Positions 47,167 through 58,611 of a stretch of 64,000 nt of DNA are shown here, in pieces; positions within the stretch are counted from its first letter, which is position 1; every line of letters begins with the position of its first letter. The notes under the pieces are model-generated. The model saw only the letters and a list, made by a program, of their open reading frames with translations. It was not told where the DNA came from and made no database searches. The DNA comes from Ascaphus truei. Its lineage: Eukaryota > Chordata > Amphibia > Anura > Ascaphidae. The DNA is taken from assembly GCA_036426205.1 (NCBI GenBank), contig CM071568.1, positions 121,444,225 to 121,508,224 on the forward strand. The letters are read 5' to 3'. The translations under genes were made by a program, and so were the position numbers.

Positions 47167-47812
47167 TTATCTTTAAAAAAAAAAAACACATTTTAGTGCA
47201 TTCTATAATTATCAATTATAATTATAGTTTCTATTAATTATAATTTTGCCTCACAAATCCCTCATGATGAACTCAAGCTAGGTAACATTCCTGGATACAC
47301 TAAGAAACTCTTGCTCCAAATGGCTCTTGTAGTGCCAGTGCAAGGCATAAGATGTTTATTTCTGGAGCTTCACACATAGCTCCCCAAAAGTCAAAATGTA
47401 CTAAAAATGTGTTGCACATAGTACAGGCTAAACTGTTCATGTGCATGGATCCAACGGCTATTTGTTTTTGTTTTTTATTTATATTTTCAGTTTGAAGAAT
47501 TGTAAAAGCAGTAACTCATGGGGGAAAAAAGGATATGCACAATGTTTCCATTTAGTTATGAAGTCAGATACGAACTTAAGCATCAGCGAGTCTGTAGCTA
47601 TTCATCTTCATAAAGAGTAAAGAGATATCGGCTGCTTCATGGACTTTTAAATTACTTATGTCATAGCATTAGACCTATTGATAACATTTTAAATGTAAGA
47701 TAGTGAAGGATGAACTGCTAATAATGGTCTCTAAAGTAATAGTGCCAAATTCATGTGGTGTGGGATAATATACTTTGTATTAATATTTAATAGCTGTTCT
47801 TTTCCATTATAG
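47167..47812 (+). other. NFATC1: Intron end and splice acceptor before the Rel-homology exon
   Basis: A+T-rich single-copy-looking sequence ends in CTGTTCTTTTCCATTATAG, a normal 3' splice site. No other feature is seen. Confidence 0.85.
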
Positions 47813-47972
47813 CCCTTCTCTGCCTGCCCTTGACTGGCATCTGCCGTCCCAGTCAGGACCTTATGAACTTCAGATTGAAGTGCAGCCCAAATCCCATCAC
47901 AGAGCTCATTACGAGACGGAAGGAAGTCGAGGAGCAGTGAAGGCATCTACTGGTGGACATCCCATTGTGCAG
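47813..47972 (+). CDS. NFATC1: NFATC1 exon, start of the Rel-homology domain
   Basis: A 160-bp exon. Its first C completes the Ser codon left by the upstream exon, and it then encodes 53 residues. The sequence starts [19 protein letters not shown] and continues through [20 protein letters not shown] to GGHPIVQ, the N-terminal part of the NFAT Rel-homology DNA-binding domain. The [11 protein letters not shown] block is the DNA-recognition loop, which contacts GGAAA sites; the conserved Arg, Tyr and Glu are all present. The donor is CAG|GTATGA at 47973. Phase and length agree with the mammalian gene, in which this junction falls at the same residues. Later Rel-homology exons lie beyond the window. 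Confidence 0.97.
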
Positions 47973-48609
47973 GTATGAATGTTATTAATGGTAGGGCCCC
48001 ATGTTTATTCTGGCACAGGACAGGAAACTTTCATTATACTCCACAGGATGGCTAAAACTGAACAGGGAAACTTATTTTTTCCAGAGATGTCAACCATCAA
48101 AGGTTGAAATCAGGGAGATTTGAGCTTCCTGAACCAAACAAATTGTATTTTAATGCAAAAAAATACTGAACTTTATCAGTGATGTTCCGTTGAAGTCCAT
48201 AGGACCTTTGATGCAAAACGACAGTGAGACAGACTCATACAAAATCAGTGACATGCCTGTTTTTCTATTACGGTTTCTAAAATGTAATTGAAAGATTTTG
48301 CCCCATATTTACCAAGCAGTGCACTTCCATAAGACACCTTTTAGCACCAACAATGCCTTCCGGTGTCGGAATAGTGCTGCTTAGTAAATATGGCCCTGTA
48401 TCCTCATACATCCAAAATAAAAGCAGAAATGTTAAAGTTATGTTATTATATTAATAAAACGTATTTCACATAGTAATAGTGGCAGTATACATATTACTCT
48501 ATAAAGAATATTACGCACAGTGATTGCCTGCAAGGAAACGTTTGCAATCTATATATTTTTTTATTTTTACTTGACCAAAAGTCACAAAATATTGGCTATG
48601 GGTTTCAAA

Positions 48610-48980
48610 CTGTACAATGGTTGAGGGGCAGGCGACAGAGAGTTGTAGTAAAAGGAGTGCATTCCGGAAGGTTACCATTGGAGTACCTCAGGGATCTGTG
48701 CTGAAAGTGATACTCTTTAGTGTCGTTATTAGTGACATTACAAGTGGTCGGGAGGGAAAGTGTGACATTTTGCAGGTGACAAAAAGATTTACAATGGGCG
48801 GGGGAGTTAAAAACATGAATAATGATCTAGTTACAGTAAATTGGATGAATGGCCAAGAGTGTGGTACCAACGGTGTAACACCAAAAAGTACAAAATAATG
48901 CATTTGGGTAACAATTCAAAGGCAGAATACAGGATTAATGGCACAATAAAAAATATCAAAAAATGGTAGAAGCTGGGCAC
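48610..48980 (+). mobile_element. CR1-type LINE reverse-transcriptase fragment
   Basis: The + frame shows the RT block [13 protein letters not shown] (normally [13 protein letters not shown]), then a decayed LVTVNWMN stretch and, after a frameshift, MHLGNNSKAEYRING, the usual CR1 segment after the palm. The catalytic ADD is not recognisable. It is a dead internal fragment. Confidence 0.8.
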
Positions 48981-49596
48981 AAAGAAAGGGCATATTCTGG
49001 TTAACACAGAGTTCGATCAATTTCACTAGCCGTCTTTAGGATGTTTTTTCTTAAAATCTACTTGTCTGATAGTGACCAAATTTGGTAAGATTACAAATAC
49101 TCAAACTGTCACCATCAAAACTGTAAACATAGTAAATTAGGAATTTAAAGGATAATATTAGGTTGATCCACAACATTCATGTGTAAAAAAAACATATCTC
49201 TGTTAGTGTGTTTCCATTTATTTACACTACAAACTAAATAAGTTATGGTGGGTAAAAAAAGTGACCAAAACCCTCAACTGTATAGCAGGCTTAGGGGCCT
49301 ATTCTAGAAGCTTTAATTTTGTAATTGCAAAATCGAACATATTGGCATGTTCATAACTCACGGTATGAAATTTGGGGAAAAACGGTATTCTCTATTGCAT
49401 TTTATATACTGTTTGTTAAAAAAATGAACTACCACACTAGTTTCTAGTTGTTTTACAAACGAAATGACCTAAGGTACGATTTCCCTCCACCAGTCTGGAA
49501 GAGCTGTGAGAGAGAGCAGAGAGAAGCGGTCCCTCTCTCTGCATCTCCCTGCATAGCTCTTACAGGCGAGTGCGCTGTTTATATATTTATTTATGA

Positions 49597-50188
49597 GATT
49601 GAAGCAGGGGTCTCCGGAGCCGAGCTGCATTACTTTCAGGTCCGGGGAACACTACAGGCATACCCCGCATTAACGTGCGCAATGGGACCAGAGCATGTAT
49701 GTAAAGCGAAAATGTACTTAAAGTGAAGCACTACCTTTTCCCTCTTATCGATGCATGTTCTGTACTGCAATCGTAATATATGTGCATAACTGATGTAAAT
49801 AACGCATTTGTAACAGGCTCTATAGTTTCCCCGCTTGCGCACAGCTTCGGTACAGGTAGAGAGCCGGTATTGCTGTTCAGGATGTGCTGACAGGCGCATG
49901 CGCGAGCTGCTGTTTGCCTATTGGGCGATATGTCCTTACTCGCGAGTGTACTTAAAGGGAGTGTCCTTAAACCGGGGTATGCCTGTACTTCCTGAGGTAT
50001 AGGCCTCTGAATCGGGTGACGGTATTTCCTGCAAGTTTAAATGTCCTGCGTCATGGCACACGTGACCGGGACATTTAAACTTGCAAGAGATACCGGCACC
50101 CCATACTGGAGCCTGTACCTCGGGAAGCAGGGGGCCCCCGGACCTGAAAGTAATGTCGTTCAGCTCCGGAGAATGCCTGCTTCAATCT
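49597..50188. mobile_element. Family A MITE (T2/Kolobok-like), split by a Tigger-like MITE
   Basis: Both ends carry the family A inverted ends (GATTGAAGCAGGGGTCTCCG at the left; GAGAATGCCTGCTTCAATC at the right). The outer parts match the copies at 58612 and 62925. The middle is interrupted by the 331-bp insertion listed next. A natural hairpin (TGCAAGTTTAAATGTC / GACATTTAAACTTGCA) lies at 50032-50084. Confidence 0.8.
49655..49985. mobile_element. Tigger/pogo-like MITE, 331 bp, nested
   Basis: CAGGCATACCCCG at the left and CGGGGTATGCCTG at the right are perfect inverted ends, flanked by TA (49653-49654 and 49986-49987). CAGGCATACC-type termini with a TA target are those of Tigger (pogo) elements. 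It lies inside a family A MITE, so it is younger than that copy. Confidence 0.88.
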
Positions 50189-50210
50189 TATGTAATACAA
50201 ATAAAATAAA

Positions 50211-50700
50211 AGCAGAGCTTCACTACCTTAGTGGCTAAGGTAATAGCCTAAACCCACTCCCTCTACCACCAACACCGCACACAGGAATGGGCAATAACCC
50301 TATTAGCCAAATATGGATAACAGCGCTTTGGCCCATTCAAATATACAGTACAGTACATTACAATAAAATATAAATTACAATACAATAATAATAATAAAAA
50401 AACAATTGCCATTTAATCTATTGATTGTCACTGTGGTTATTAATGGCACTAACATTAACATTAAAACACTAGCTAGTGTACAAAAACCTATTAATTACCT
50501 TAGCAGGTAGTAACCACTATGGTAATTAAGGGGTTACCAAATCCTGCTACCCACCAGGGAGGCCTAACCACCCACCCTGGGGCAACTACAGCCTTCACCC
50601 TGCCCCTCTACCACCAACAAACCGGGTACTTCTGTTTAACCCCTTTATTATCTTAGCAGTTAGCCACTAACGTAATGAAGTTATGCTTTAATTTTTGTGG
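50211..50700. repeat. Unclassified repeat with CCTTAG/CTAAGG palindromes
   Basis: ACCTTAGTGGCTAAGGT, TTACCTTAGCAGGTAGTAAC, TATCTTAGCAGTTAGCCAC and CTCTACCACCAACA (twice) recur in this 0.5-kb stretch, and it contains ATA/AAT-rich runs. It looks like a decayed repeat between two family A fragments. Confidence 0.45.
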
Positions 50701-50752
50701 TTTAATGGGGTTCAGCTGCGGAGACCCCGGCTTCAGTCCTATGTGGTAAAAT
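50700..50752. mobile_element. Family A MITE end fragment
   Basis: TTAATGGGGTTCAGCTGCGG followed by AGACCCCGGCTTCAGTCC matches the right ends of the family A copies. Confidence 0.7.
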
Positions 50753-51145
50753 AAATGATACTCCATCTGATGCAAATTGCAAATCCTATCTCACCACCTC
50801 TTAGGTGCTGTTAAAAAAAAGAGTATTTCAGCCGTGATTTACATTACGGAGCTACTTGAATAGCTGTTATTGGCAAAAAATGCAAGTTTCAGCCTATTTT
50901 GACCTACTGATCGGATTGTCAGAGCAAGAGTGATAACGCTTGTAAAAAAGCCGTTTACATGTAGTTTTGACATGCGATAACAGCTTACTGAATAGCTACA
51001 CATGCAAAATCGCTTGTAAAGTGCACTTTACATTTGTTAAGTAACTTTTCAAAGCTACTAGCACTTTACATTTGTTAAGTAACTTTTCAAAGCTACTAGA
51101 ATAAGCCCCTTTACCTTATAGGGGTTCATGTTAAAGTGGACTTGA

Positions 51146-51270
51146 AGCAAAGGGTGACAATGTGTGCTCATTTGCATGTCATTTCCCAGAATCCCTGGCT
51201 GCAGTTGAAGCACTGTATGGAAAAGCAGGGTTACAGACCTGTCGGAGATGTGAATGTGCTCACAAGTGAT
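51146..51270. mobile_element. Foldback MITE (family C), right-arm fragment
   Basis: GTGTGCTCATTTGCATGTCA through CTGCAGTTGAAGCACTGTAT and GTTACAGACCTGTC matches the right arm of the copy at 20276, followed by the same GTGCTCACAAGTGATAT flank as 20630-20646. Confidence 0.8.
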
Positions 51271-53130
51271 ATTTTTCTTTGCCATTCGTTTACATAAAGT
51301 CTACTTTTCATCTACAGCCAATAGTCATTGTATTGTTGTATTAAACTTAAACAAATTATTTTAGAACAACAATATTTTTCTCTGATATGTAGTAATCACT
51401 GTCATTTCTCTCGCCATACATGAAATACAAGTTATGTTACTTATTTATAAAAACAAGATGACAGCTTCATACAAGGTTCACCAAGATTATAAATCCTTCT
51501 TATTTCTGCGTGGGTAGTGAGCACATGTGCATCTTACACATTCTTTTGAGGTTTGAATTTGTGAAGAACAGGAAATGTTCTAAGACATAATCTGAAGAAA
51601 TTTGAAAAAAAAAATTACTTTCTGGGCAGATGAAGTCAATGTTGGCATAATACACAAAATATATTTTTATGTTATTAGTGCAAAAGTGTAGACCGCCTAC
51701 AGTTATGGAATTGGCATATTTTTTTTAGCTAAAGCAATGGCTTCATATTTTTCTAATAACTTTCAAATAAAATACTTTGTTGTGTTTAAAGTATTAAAAG
51801 AGTAACACTATGTAGATGATCTATTTTTTTTTATCCTTTTCATTTTCAGTGTACTGTACATAATATCGGTTTTTAGCCTCAAGAAAAGGAACACCATTTG
51901 CTAAAAACTAGTAGCAAGTAGGATCGCTTTGAGCCAAATAAAACACAAATTATTACGCAAAGAGTAAAAGGTTAAACTCTTATGTTTCACTGATTACAGT
52001 ATTTGTTACATATATTATTGCAAGCAGCGAATTTCTGGAATGTTTTTAGCAAAGCCAGTGAAAAAATATGTAAGTACATATTTGGATTTCAGATGACTAA
52101 ATGGTCGCTTTCCAAAGCAGTTACATACAAAAAAAAGGGGAGCTAGTGCTGATCAGTTCTGGTTTAGGTAGGTAGGTTAGGTAGATGGACTCGTATTTCA
52201 TATATATTTTTAAAAATCACATTCATTGTATCATAACATTATAAGCATAGATACAGGTTGTACTATTCACAAATGTACAAGATGCACACGTGGATAAGAT
52301 AGGACTATTCTTCTAGAGCTTGCGAAAACTACTATGAGAGGAAAGTTTGCTTAGCAGGACTACTATAGTGCATTCAAATATAACTGAGCGGACGGTCAGG
52401 GAGAAAGTTAAATGACAAATTAGTTGAAAGGAACAGAATATTTTGTATAATCAGAAGTGAAAATGAGGTGGGGTAGAGTAGAAGAAGGAAAAGCCTACGA
52501 CTAGCCATACTTTGTACTTTCGTTGTCTTTTCATTTATGTAGGGATAATGTAAATATTGCAGCACTGAGCTAAATGCACCCACCCATGTTTCTTCAGCAT
52601 TCACACCTTGTACACATTAACTGAAAAGGCCTGTGTCTACCATCCATATGTTCTTATAATGCATCGGAGGTGCAAAAAATAATTTAACAAACATCTGTGA
52701 GCCAGGATGCAATTATTACATGTAATGTAGCCAGGCAAACATACCACAAAGCAGACATTTTATAGCTCAATCATAAACGGCTGGCACTTTTTACCAGCCA
52801 TTCCACATGGGTTATTGCAGTATTCACATGGCTAGTACTTGCCAAATAATACATTCACACATATTCAATGTAAAAAAAAAAGATTACATTCAAGCAAATG
52901 ATTTCATCAGTTCGAAGCGGTAAATTATATCTTTGGGATCTGGCCAGCTGTCTCCCTGTTTAAACATATTATTGTAGTTGCATTTTTTTCTATAAACATA
53001 AATAAATCTATTAGTCTAGGGAGGGCAGTGGCTTTTCCTTGGTTTGTCTTTGAGTTTGAAGAGGTTCCAGTCGTTTCTCTCATCCTATCTGAGAGCTGAG
53101 AATTCAATTAACATTTACAGTTATACTTGG

Positions 53131-53167
53131 GACATATATATATATATAAAAAATATATATATTATAT
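53131..53167. repeat. (TA)n microsatellite
   Basis: Interrupted TA run. Confidence 0.85.
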
Positions 53168-53325
53168 TGTGGGCTTCATATCTTGCTAAGGTTGACAATT
53201 TAAGTTGAAAAAGGACTCTCAAACTGGCACACCTGCATCACCTACCTCTGACAACAGCAAATTCAACTGTTGCTAAGTAGTACTGTTCCCTTGATTAGTA
53301 CTTGAGATTAGTGGACAGATACATA

Positions 53326-53770
53326 TCATAGTTACATAGTTACATAGTTACATAGTTACATAGTAGATGAGGTTGAAAAAAGACTTACGTCCATCAAGTT
53401 CAACCTATGCTAAATTTAGACAACAGATACTTTATCCTATATCTATACTTATTGATCCAGAGGAAGGCAAACAAAAAACCCCATTAAGGGGAAAAATTAA
53501 TTCCTTCCTGACTCCAAGAATTGGCAATCGGATTAATCCCTGGATCAACATCCTTCCCATGTATACTTATTTGGTATATCCCTGTATACCTTTCCCATCT
53601 AAAAAGATGTCCAACCTTTTTTTGAACAAATCTATTGTATCTGCCATCACAGTCTCCATGGGTAATGAATTCCACATTTTAACTGCCCTTACTGTAAAGA
53701 ACACTTTCCTTTGTTGCTGGTGAAATTTCCTTTCCTCCAACCTTAAGGGATGGCCCCAAACTCTATGTAT
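53326..53770 (-). mobile_element. CR1-type LINE 3' end
   Basis: The minus-strand coding end (53567-53755) shows KVFFTVRAVKMWNSLPMETV and FKKRLDIFLDG, the usual CR1 RT C-terminus. Its 3' UTR ends in an 8-bp tandem tail (ACATAGTT on the + strand, 53326-53366), a typical CR1 3' structure. Confidence 0.88.
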
Positions 53771-53792
53771 GTGTATATACAGTGTGTGTGTG

Positions 53793-53794
<2 letters not shown>

Positions 53795-53855
<61 letters not shown>

Positions 53856-53869
53856 CATACATACATACA

Positions 53870-53901
<32 letters not shown>

Positions 53902-53918
53902 CATAGAGAGAGAGAAAG
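53795..53918. repeat. Compound (TA)n (CATA)n microsatellite
   Basis: A TA run followed by about 12 ACAT units and a short GA-rich end. The Tyr/Ile-rich open frames here are artefacts. Confidence 0.95.
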
Positions 53919-54107
53919 AGAGGTGTCTGTACTGTGTATACTGCGCTATATGAATGCACACACAGTTGTCTCTTACACATACAAATTTACAATGTAATTC
54001 TATCCAATAGGGACTACATAGTATCCACACACATTTATAGTAATGCAATACCCTCTTACATTTCAACACCTACCCACACCATTGGTATACACTCCCACTC
54101 CACACAC

Positions 54108-54158
54108 ACCTTTTGTAAAGCGCTGTATACACTGTGGGCGCTTTATAAATTTATATTT
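54108..54158 (+). mobile_element. Short L2-type 3' end remnant
   Basis: 'TTTTGTAAAGCGCTGTATAC' followed by GGCGCTTTATAAAT matches the terminal part of the L2 3' UTRs in the window. Confidence 0.5.
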
Positions 54159-54220
54159 ACACACATACACACACACACTCTTACATCACAAACATTCAGG
54201 GGCCATTTAACACCTTAAGT

Positions 54221-54587
54221 CAGGGGTGCACAAACTGGGGATTTTGTTGGGGGGACGCGGCGGTTGCATTGGCCCCGCGCCCTTCCCCAAGGCATTTAAG
54301 TTAAATGCCGGGGGGTTACGCAAGGCCTCTGCAACCTCAACTTACCGGGGTTCTGTGGTCTTCTGGACGTGTCGCCATGGCAACATGGCAACATGGCGTC
54401 AAATGACGCCGCAGGGTCAGTGACGTACGCGTCACCATGGTAACGCACGGCAAATGATGCTGACATCACATGACCCGCAGCGTCATTTGACACTGGGTCA
54501 AAGAGAAGGGGGAGCCGAGCGCTGGAGCTGTCGCACAGGGGGGGGGGGGGGGGAGAGGAGCACAGCTCCAGAACTTTGCGCACCCTG
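54221..54587. mobile_element. Non-autonomous hAT element, 367 bp
   Basis: The left end CAGGGGTGCACAAACTGGGG and the minus-strand right end CAGGGTGCGCAAAGTTCTGG are inverted. The 8-bp duplication is CCTTAAGT (54213-54220) and TCTTAAGT (54588-54595), one mismatch. The interior is G+C-rich with a (G)n run at 54538-54553. The left end is close to that of the 2-kb element at 32231. Confidence 0.88.
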
Positions 54588-54812
54588 TCTTAAGTCATTA
54601 ATCGCCTACTGCACAAGGGGGGAGGCATAGATAACATTCCAGGCTGCCCTGTTTGAAAGTAAAAAATGTTCTCGCTTTATCCATTGTAAGCAAAGTACAG
54701 GTGAACTTCCGCGCTCGAGCCGTCCAATAGCACAGTTCCCCCCACGCTGCTATCCATGCGTGAGCGCCTCCTCAAAACACTCCTAAAGAGGGCTCCAATA
54801 AATGGAGTCCCC

Positions 54813-55675
54813 AAAACAAAAACAGAAATGCGCACAGAGCGCACCAGGGGTTAATGACCAAATATAGAGAGCAGTGCTCTATTGGTATATAGGTGTATAC
54901 ATGAATATAAACATGCAATTGATGACACAACACCTACTAGGTGTATGTTAGCAAATGTATTCAGTTAGTTAAAAAACACACACAAGGGTTAAAAGTTAGG
55001 GGTCCACATCAGGCCACACCACAATCAAAGCAAGCGGTTCCTAGACCGCTGCTCTAACACTAAAACATGCCAGATAAATAGCTAGCAAGACAGTGCACAC
55101 TGTGCACACACAACACATACAGATAAAGACACTGTGGTCACAAAAATGAATACCCGATGTAGCAGACTACAACAAGACCTGCTGCCGGGTACAAGCTGAC
55201 GGGGGCGGGCACTTACCCCAAGTAGTGCGAGCTGGAACCGCCAAGGGTCCAGACTTCACCAGTGGCGGAGATGACAGCAGAGCAAGAACTACCTGGTTCA
55301 GCCTCTACCCAGCCAGACAGCAAGCGTGTATGTTGACCTTACATGACCTCTACGCGTTTCGCAACCACGTGCTTCGTCAGGAGGTGTTGTGTGTGCACAG
55401 TGTGCACTGTCTTGCTAACTATTTATCTGGCATGTTTTAGTGTTAGAGCAGCGGTCTAGGAACCGCTTGTTGATTGTGGTGTGGTCTGATGGGGACCCCT
55501 AATTTAACCCTGTGGTGTGTTTTTTAACTATACTGAATACATTTGCTATCATACACCTAGTAGGTGTTGTGTCATAAATTTATTGTTATTATTATGTAAC
55601 ACCTATATACCAATAGAGCATGCTTCTATATTTGGTCATTAACCCCCTGTGCGCTCTGTGCGCATTTTTTGTTTT
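54813..55675. mobile_element. Long palindromic (foldback) element, ~863 bp
   Basis: Imperfect inverted arms of about 300 bp (54813-55116 and 55384-55675) pair from AAAACAAAAACAGAAATGCG / CGCATTTTTTGTTTT inward to GTGCACACTGTGCACAC / GTGTGCACAGTGTGCAC. The 267-bp centre includes CTACGCGTTTCGCAACCACG followed by TGCTTCGTCAGGAGG. Target duplication and superfamily are unclear. Confidence 0.8.
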
Positions 55676-55779
55676 ATCCATTGTAACATCGCACCGAGGA
55701 AGAGATCAGTGTATAAAAAGTTGCACAAATAAAAGCATTTAGTTAGCCCAGAAAGGTATCGACTATTTGTTTTTTGATT

Positions 55780-55793
55780 TTATATATATATAA

Positions 55794-55842
<49 letters not shown>
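55780..55842. repeat. (TA)n microsatellite
   Basis: Interrupted TA run. Confidence 0.9.
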
Positions 55843-57057
55843 ACGTTTCTACTACTTATCTGAATATTGTGGACTAGGTGCCACTGCTGCTTTCAATAAG
55901 CGTTTTATACAGTCATTGTGTAACCCTTATCATGCAGACAGGCATTGCACATCATATATTTTGAAGAGGTGTGAACTATTTTTGTGTGTGCATGTAAAAA
56001 ATCACTTATAATAAAGCAAAATGAACAAAGAACAGATGTCCACTGCACAAAGGACTTACAGTTTTTATCACTGGGTTCGTTTATTTTGGTTACAAATAAA
56101 AGGGATCCATATGAAAGCCATACAGCAGAACATATGCAGCTGACCTCTCAGACTAATGCATCCTGACGTTAGAAGCAATGTTGCTGTATTGCTTGGCTCA
56201 GCCAACAACCAGACGCACCATTACTTTTAGCTTACCTGCCAAATTCTGGGTATACAACATGAGGCAAGTGATACATTTTTATAAGTCTGGCCATTACAAA
56301 ACATCTGGCTTCTATTCCTAATGTAATATATTGGCATAGGTAGCTGTTTGCTTCCAAGCACTATCAATAAGATACATTTGCACGTAAGACGTGACTAATC
56401 ATTAGTATAAGTATGAATGGCAAAAAAATCCCCTTGTCTGCAAAAAACATGCAAATAAGACAAATCCCCTTGTAGCATATGTGAGAGAAATGTAATAGCC
56501 AAAAGAATGAAACTGCAGGCAAATGTTAAATCGCATGGTGTGCCTGTTTGGGATGAAAATGTTGACCATTTCCTTTTAGAGACATTCACATTTTTATAAA
56601 AGGTATCATAGCACCTGCTCCCTCCTTTGTGATCACATTTGTATGTTATTTCTATATATATATATATATTTATATAAATGCTTTTGCTGGCTGCTTCATT
56701 CTTGGTGATTACTAATACAATAGCATTGACATACAGTAAGTAGCCAAGAAAATGGTACATCTTCATGCCATCCCAGTTCCAATCCATGGCTCTCATCCCT
56801 CTTACCGAGCTCTTCTCACTGGTGGCTGAGCAGCAGTGAGGCAGTTGGCTGGAAGCACTGCAGTGAAATGTGAGTGAGCTAATGGCAGTGATACGTTTAA
56901 TGCTACGGAGCCTGGGTGTGAAACGTCGCGTAAAAGCAATTTGGTCACAGAAAAGTAATCAAAGAATGCGTCTTGGTGCAGCAATGTATAAAACTGATTT
57001 GCATGTTATGCAGCATGTGCGTCAACTTGTTTTTCCCGGAGAGAAAAAGGACACGAT

Positions 57058-57800
57058 GGAGTTTGCGGGAGTTAGAGGCGGAGTTTGGGGGAGTTAGAGG
57101 TGGAGTTTGGAGGAGTTAGAGGTGGAGGGTTGAGGCAGTTTGGGGTTGGAGGTAGGTGGAGTTTGGGGGAGTTAGAGGCGCAGTTTGGGGGAGTTAGAGG
57201 TGGAGTTTGGGGGGGAGTTAGAGGTGGTTGCAGTTTAGGAGAGATAGAGGTGGAGTTTGGGGGAGTTAGAGGTGGAGTTTGGGGGAGTTTGGTGGAGTTA
57301 CAGGCGGAGTTTGGGGGAGTTAGAGGCGCAGTTTGGGGGAATGAGGAGTTGGGGTAGATCGGCGGAGGTGGGGAGTTAGAGGCGGAGTTTGGGGGAGTTA
57401 GAGGCACAGTTTGGGGGAGTGAAGGCGGAGTTTGGGGGAGTTAGAGGCGGGGGTTTGGGGGTGTTAGAGGCAGAGTTGGAGGGGATTAGAGGCGAGTTGG
57501 ATAGGGTTAGAGGCTGAGTTGGGGGCGTTAGATGCAGATTTTGGGGACATTAGAGGTGGAGTTGGGGGGAGTTAAAGGCGGAGTTTGGGGAGTTAGAGGC
57601 AGAGTTTGGGGAGTTAGAGGCGCAGTTTGGGGAGTTAGGGCTGAGTTGGAGGGGGTTAGAGGCTGAATTGCACGGGGTTAGAGGCTGAGTTGGGGGGGAT
57701 AGGGGGGGGGTTGGGGGGGAAATTAGAGGCAGAGTTGGGGGGGCGTTAGAGGCAGATTTTGGGGGGAGTTAGAGACAGAGTTTGGGGGAGTTAGAGTTGG
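57058..57800. repeat. Minisatellite, ~22-bp G-rich unit, ~0.74 kb
   Basis: About 33 units of GGAGTTTGGGGGAGTTAGAGGC with substitutions and variable G-run length, more degenerate toward the right end. Pro/Asn/Ser repeats read on the minus strand are artefacts. Confidence 0.95.
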
Positions 57801-58008
57801 AGCTCGGATGCTGCCAAAATGTTGACAGAATTTTAACAGAATGTCTTCGATTTTCAGCAGAATTTTGCTAGAATGTAGAAAATAATGGCAGTATTGTTGA
57901 CATTACACATTTATTTTTAATGCTCGGTGAATTTATTTTGAGCAGTTTATCGATTTTTTTGCTACTTTTTTCATAAAAAGAATAGGCATATTTTGCCTGT
58001 TTTGTGAA

Positions 58009-58607
58009 CTTAAAGCAGCAGTCCAAGCTGCCATTTTATTTCTCCTTTAATATGTGCATCAATACAATCCACACAATGATAAGTAATTAGCTAAGTTGCT
58101 GATCGATTCGTTCTCCTGTGATTGATCAGCGAAGATTCGGCTCGGGGATTCACTAAATGACTGTCAGTGCAGCACAGGAGGACCAAAGTTGCAAAGTTCT
58201 ATGGGGAAGATCATGTGACCATGTGACCAATTGATGCACTGCTAGAGAGGGTGCAGGGCTCAAAAAGGGGTGTGCCAGAGCTTGCTTCAGAAAAGGAAGG
58301 GGATGTGACTTTGTAAATGGTTGCTATAGAAACAAAAAATGCTTATTACATTATAATACATTAAAATTGTCATTTAGCGTTGATTTTTTAAAAAAATGCT
58401 ACAAGTATTTTCTCCTAGTATAGAACTGATTTTTTTTATTTTTTTTTAAACACACACACAAATGTAGGATATTGCTGGGTCAACACGAAGTCCAGGGGGA
58501 GCATTTAAGTATTTAATAGTGTTCACATATTTAAGTGTTCAACCTTTTTATCTGTTTGCGCTTTTTTTCCCACTTTATCGCTACAGGATATTGCTGGGTC
58601 TGCAGTT
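58009..58607. repeat. Possible TTAA-type repeat cluster
   Basis: It begins TTAAAGCAGCAGTCCAAGCTGCC, similar to the TTAA-type MITE start at 3235, and includes two copies of AGGATATTGCTGGGTC (58467 and 58586). Its right end abuts a family A element. Boundaries are uncertain. Confidence 0.4.
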
Positions 58608-58611
58608 TTAA

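Larger units (their letters stand above)
5884..47812 (+). other. NFATC1: NFATC1 intron between the regulatory and Rel-homology exons
   Basis: This 41,929-bp intron runs from GTAAGA at 5884 to TTCCATTATAG at 47812 and is in phase 2. Joining the exons restores the Ser-Pro-x-Leu-Pro-Ala-Leu-Asp-Trp block that is conserved at this junction in NFATc1. No exon is visible inside it. The repeats are listed one by one. Stretches in which I see nothing but A+T-rich single-copy-looking sequence are 5884-7670, 7725-8350, 8645-10010, 13420-15731, 16225-18962, 19324-20030, 30790-32222, 36960-37720 and 38250-39740. Confidence 0.93.

Noticed and set aside
53743..54069. Tyr/Ile-rich frames that look like membrane proteins
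   Set aside because: Translation of (TA)n and (CATA)n microsatellites.
57072..57407. Pro/Asn/Ser repeat protein on the minus strand
   Set aside because: Reads the 22-bp minisatellite; the period is not a multiple of three, so the frame changes each unit.
57058..57800. CRISPR-like array of regular repeats
   Set aside because: Units are contiguous, with no unique spacers, in a vertebrate intron; it is a minisatellite.
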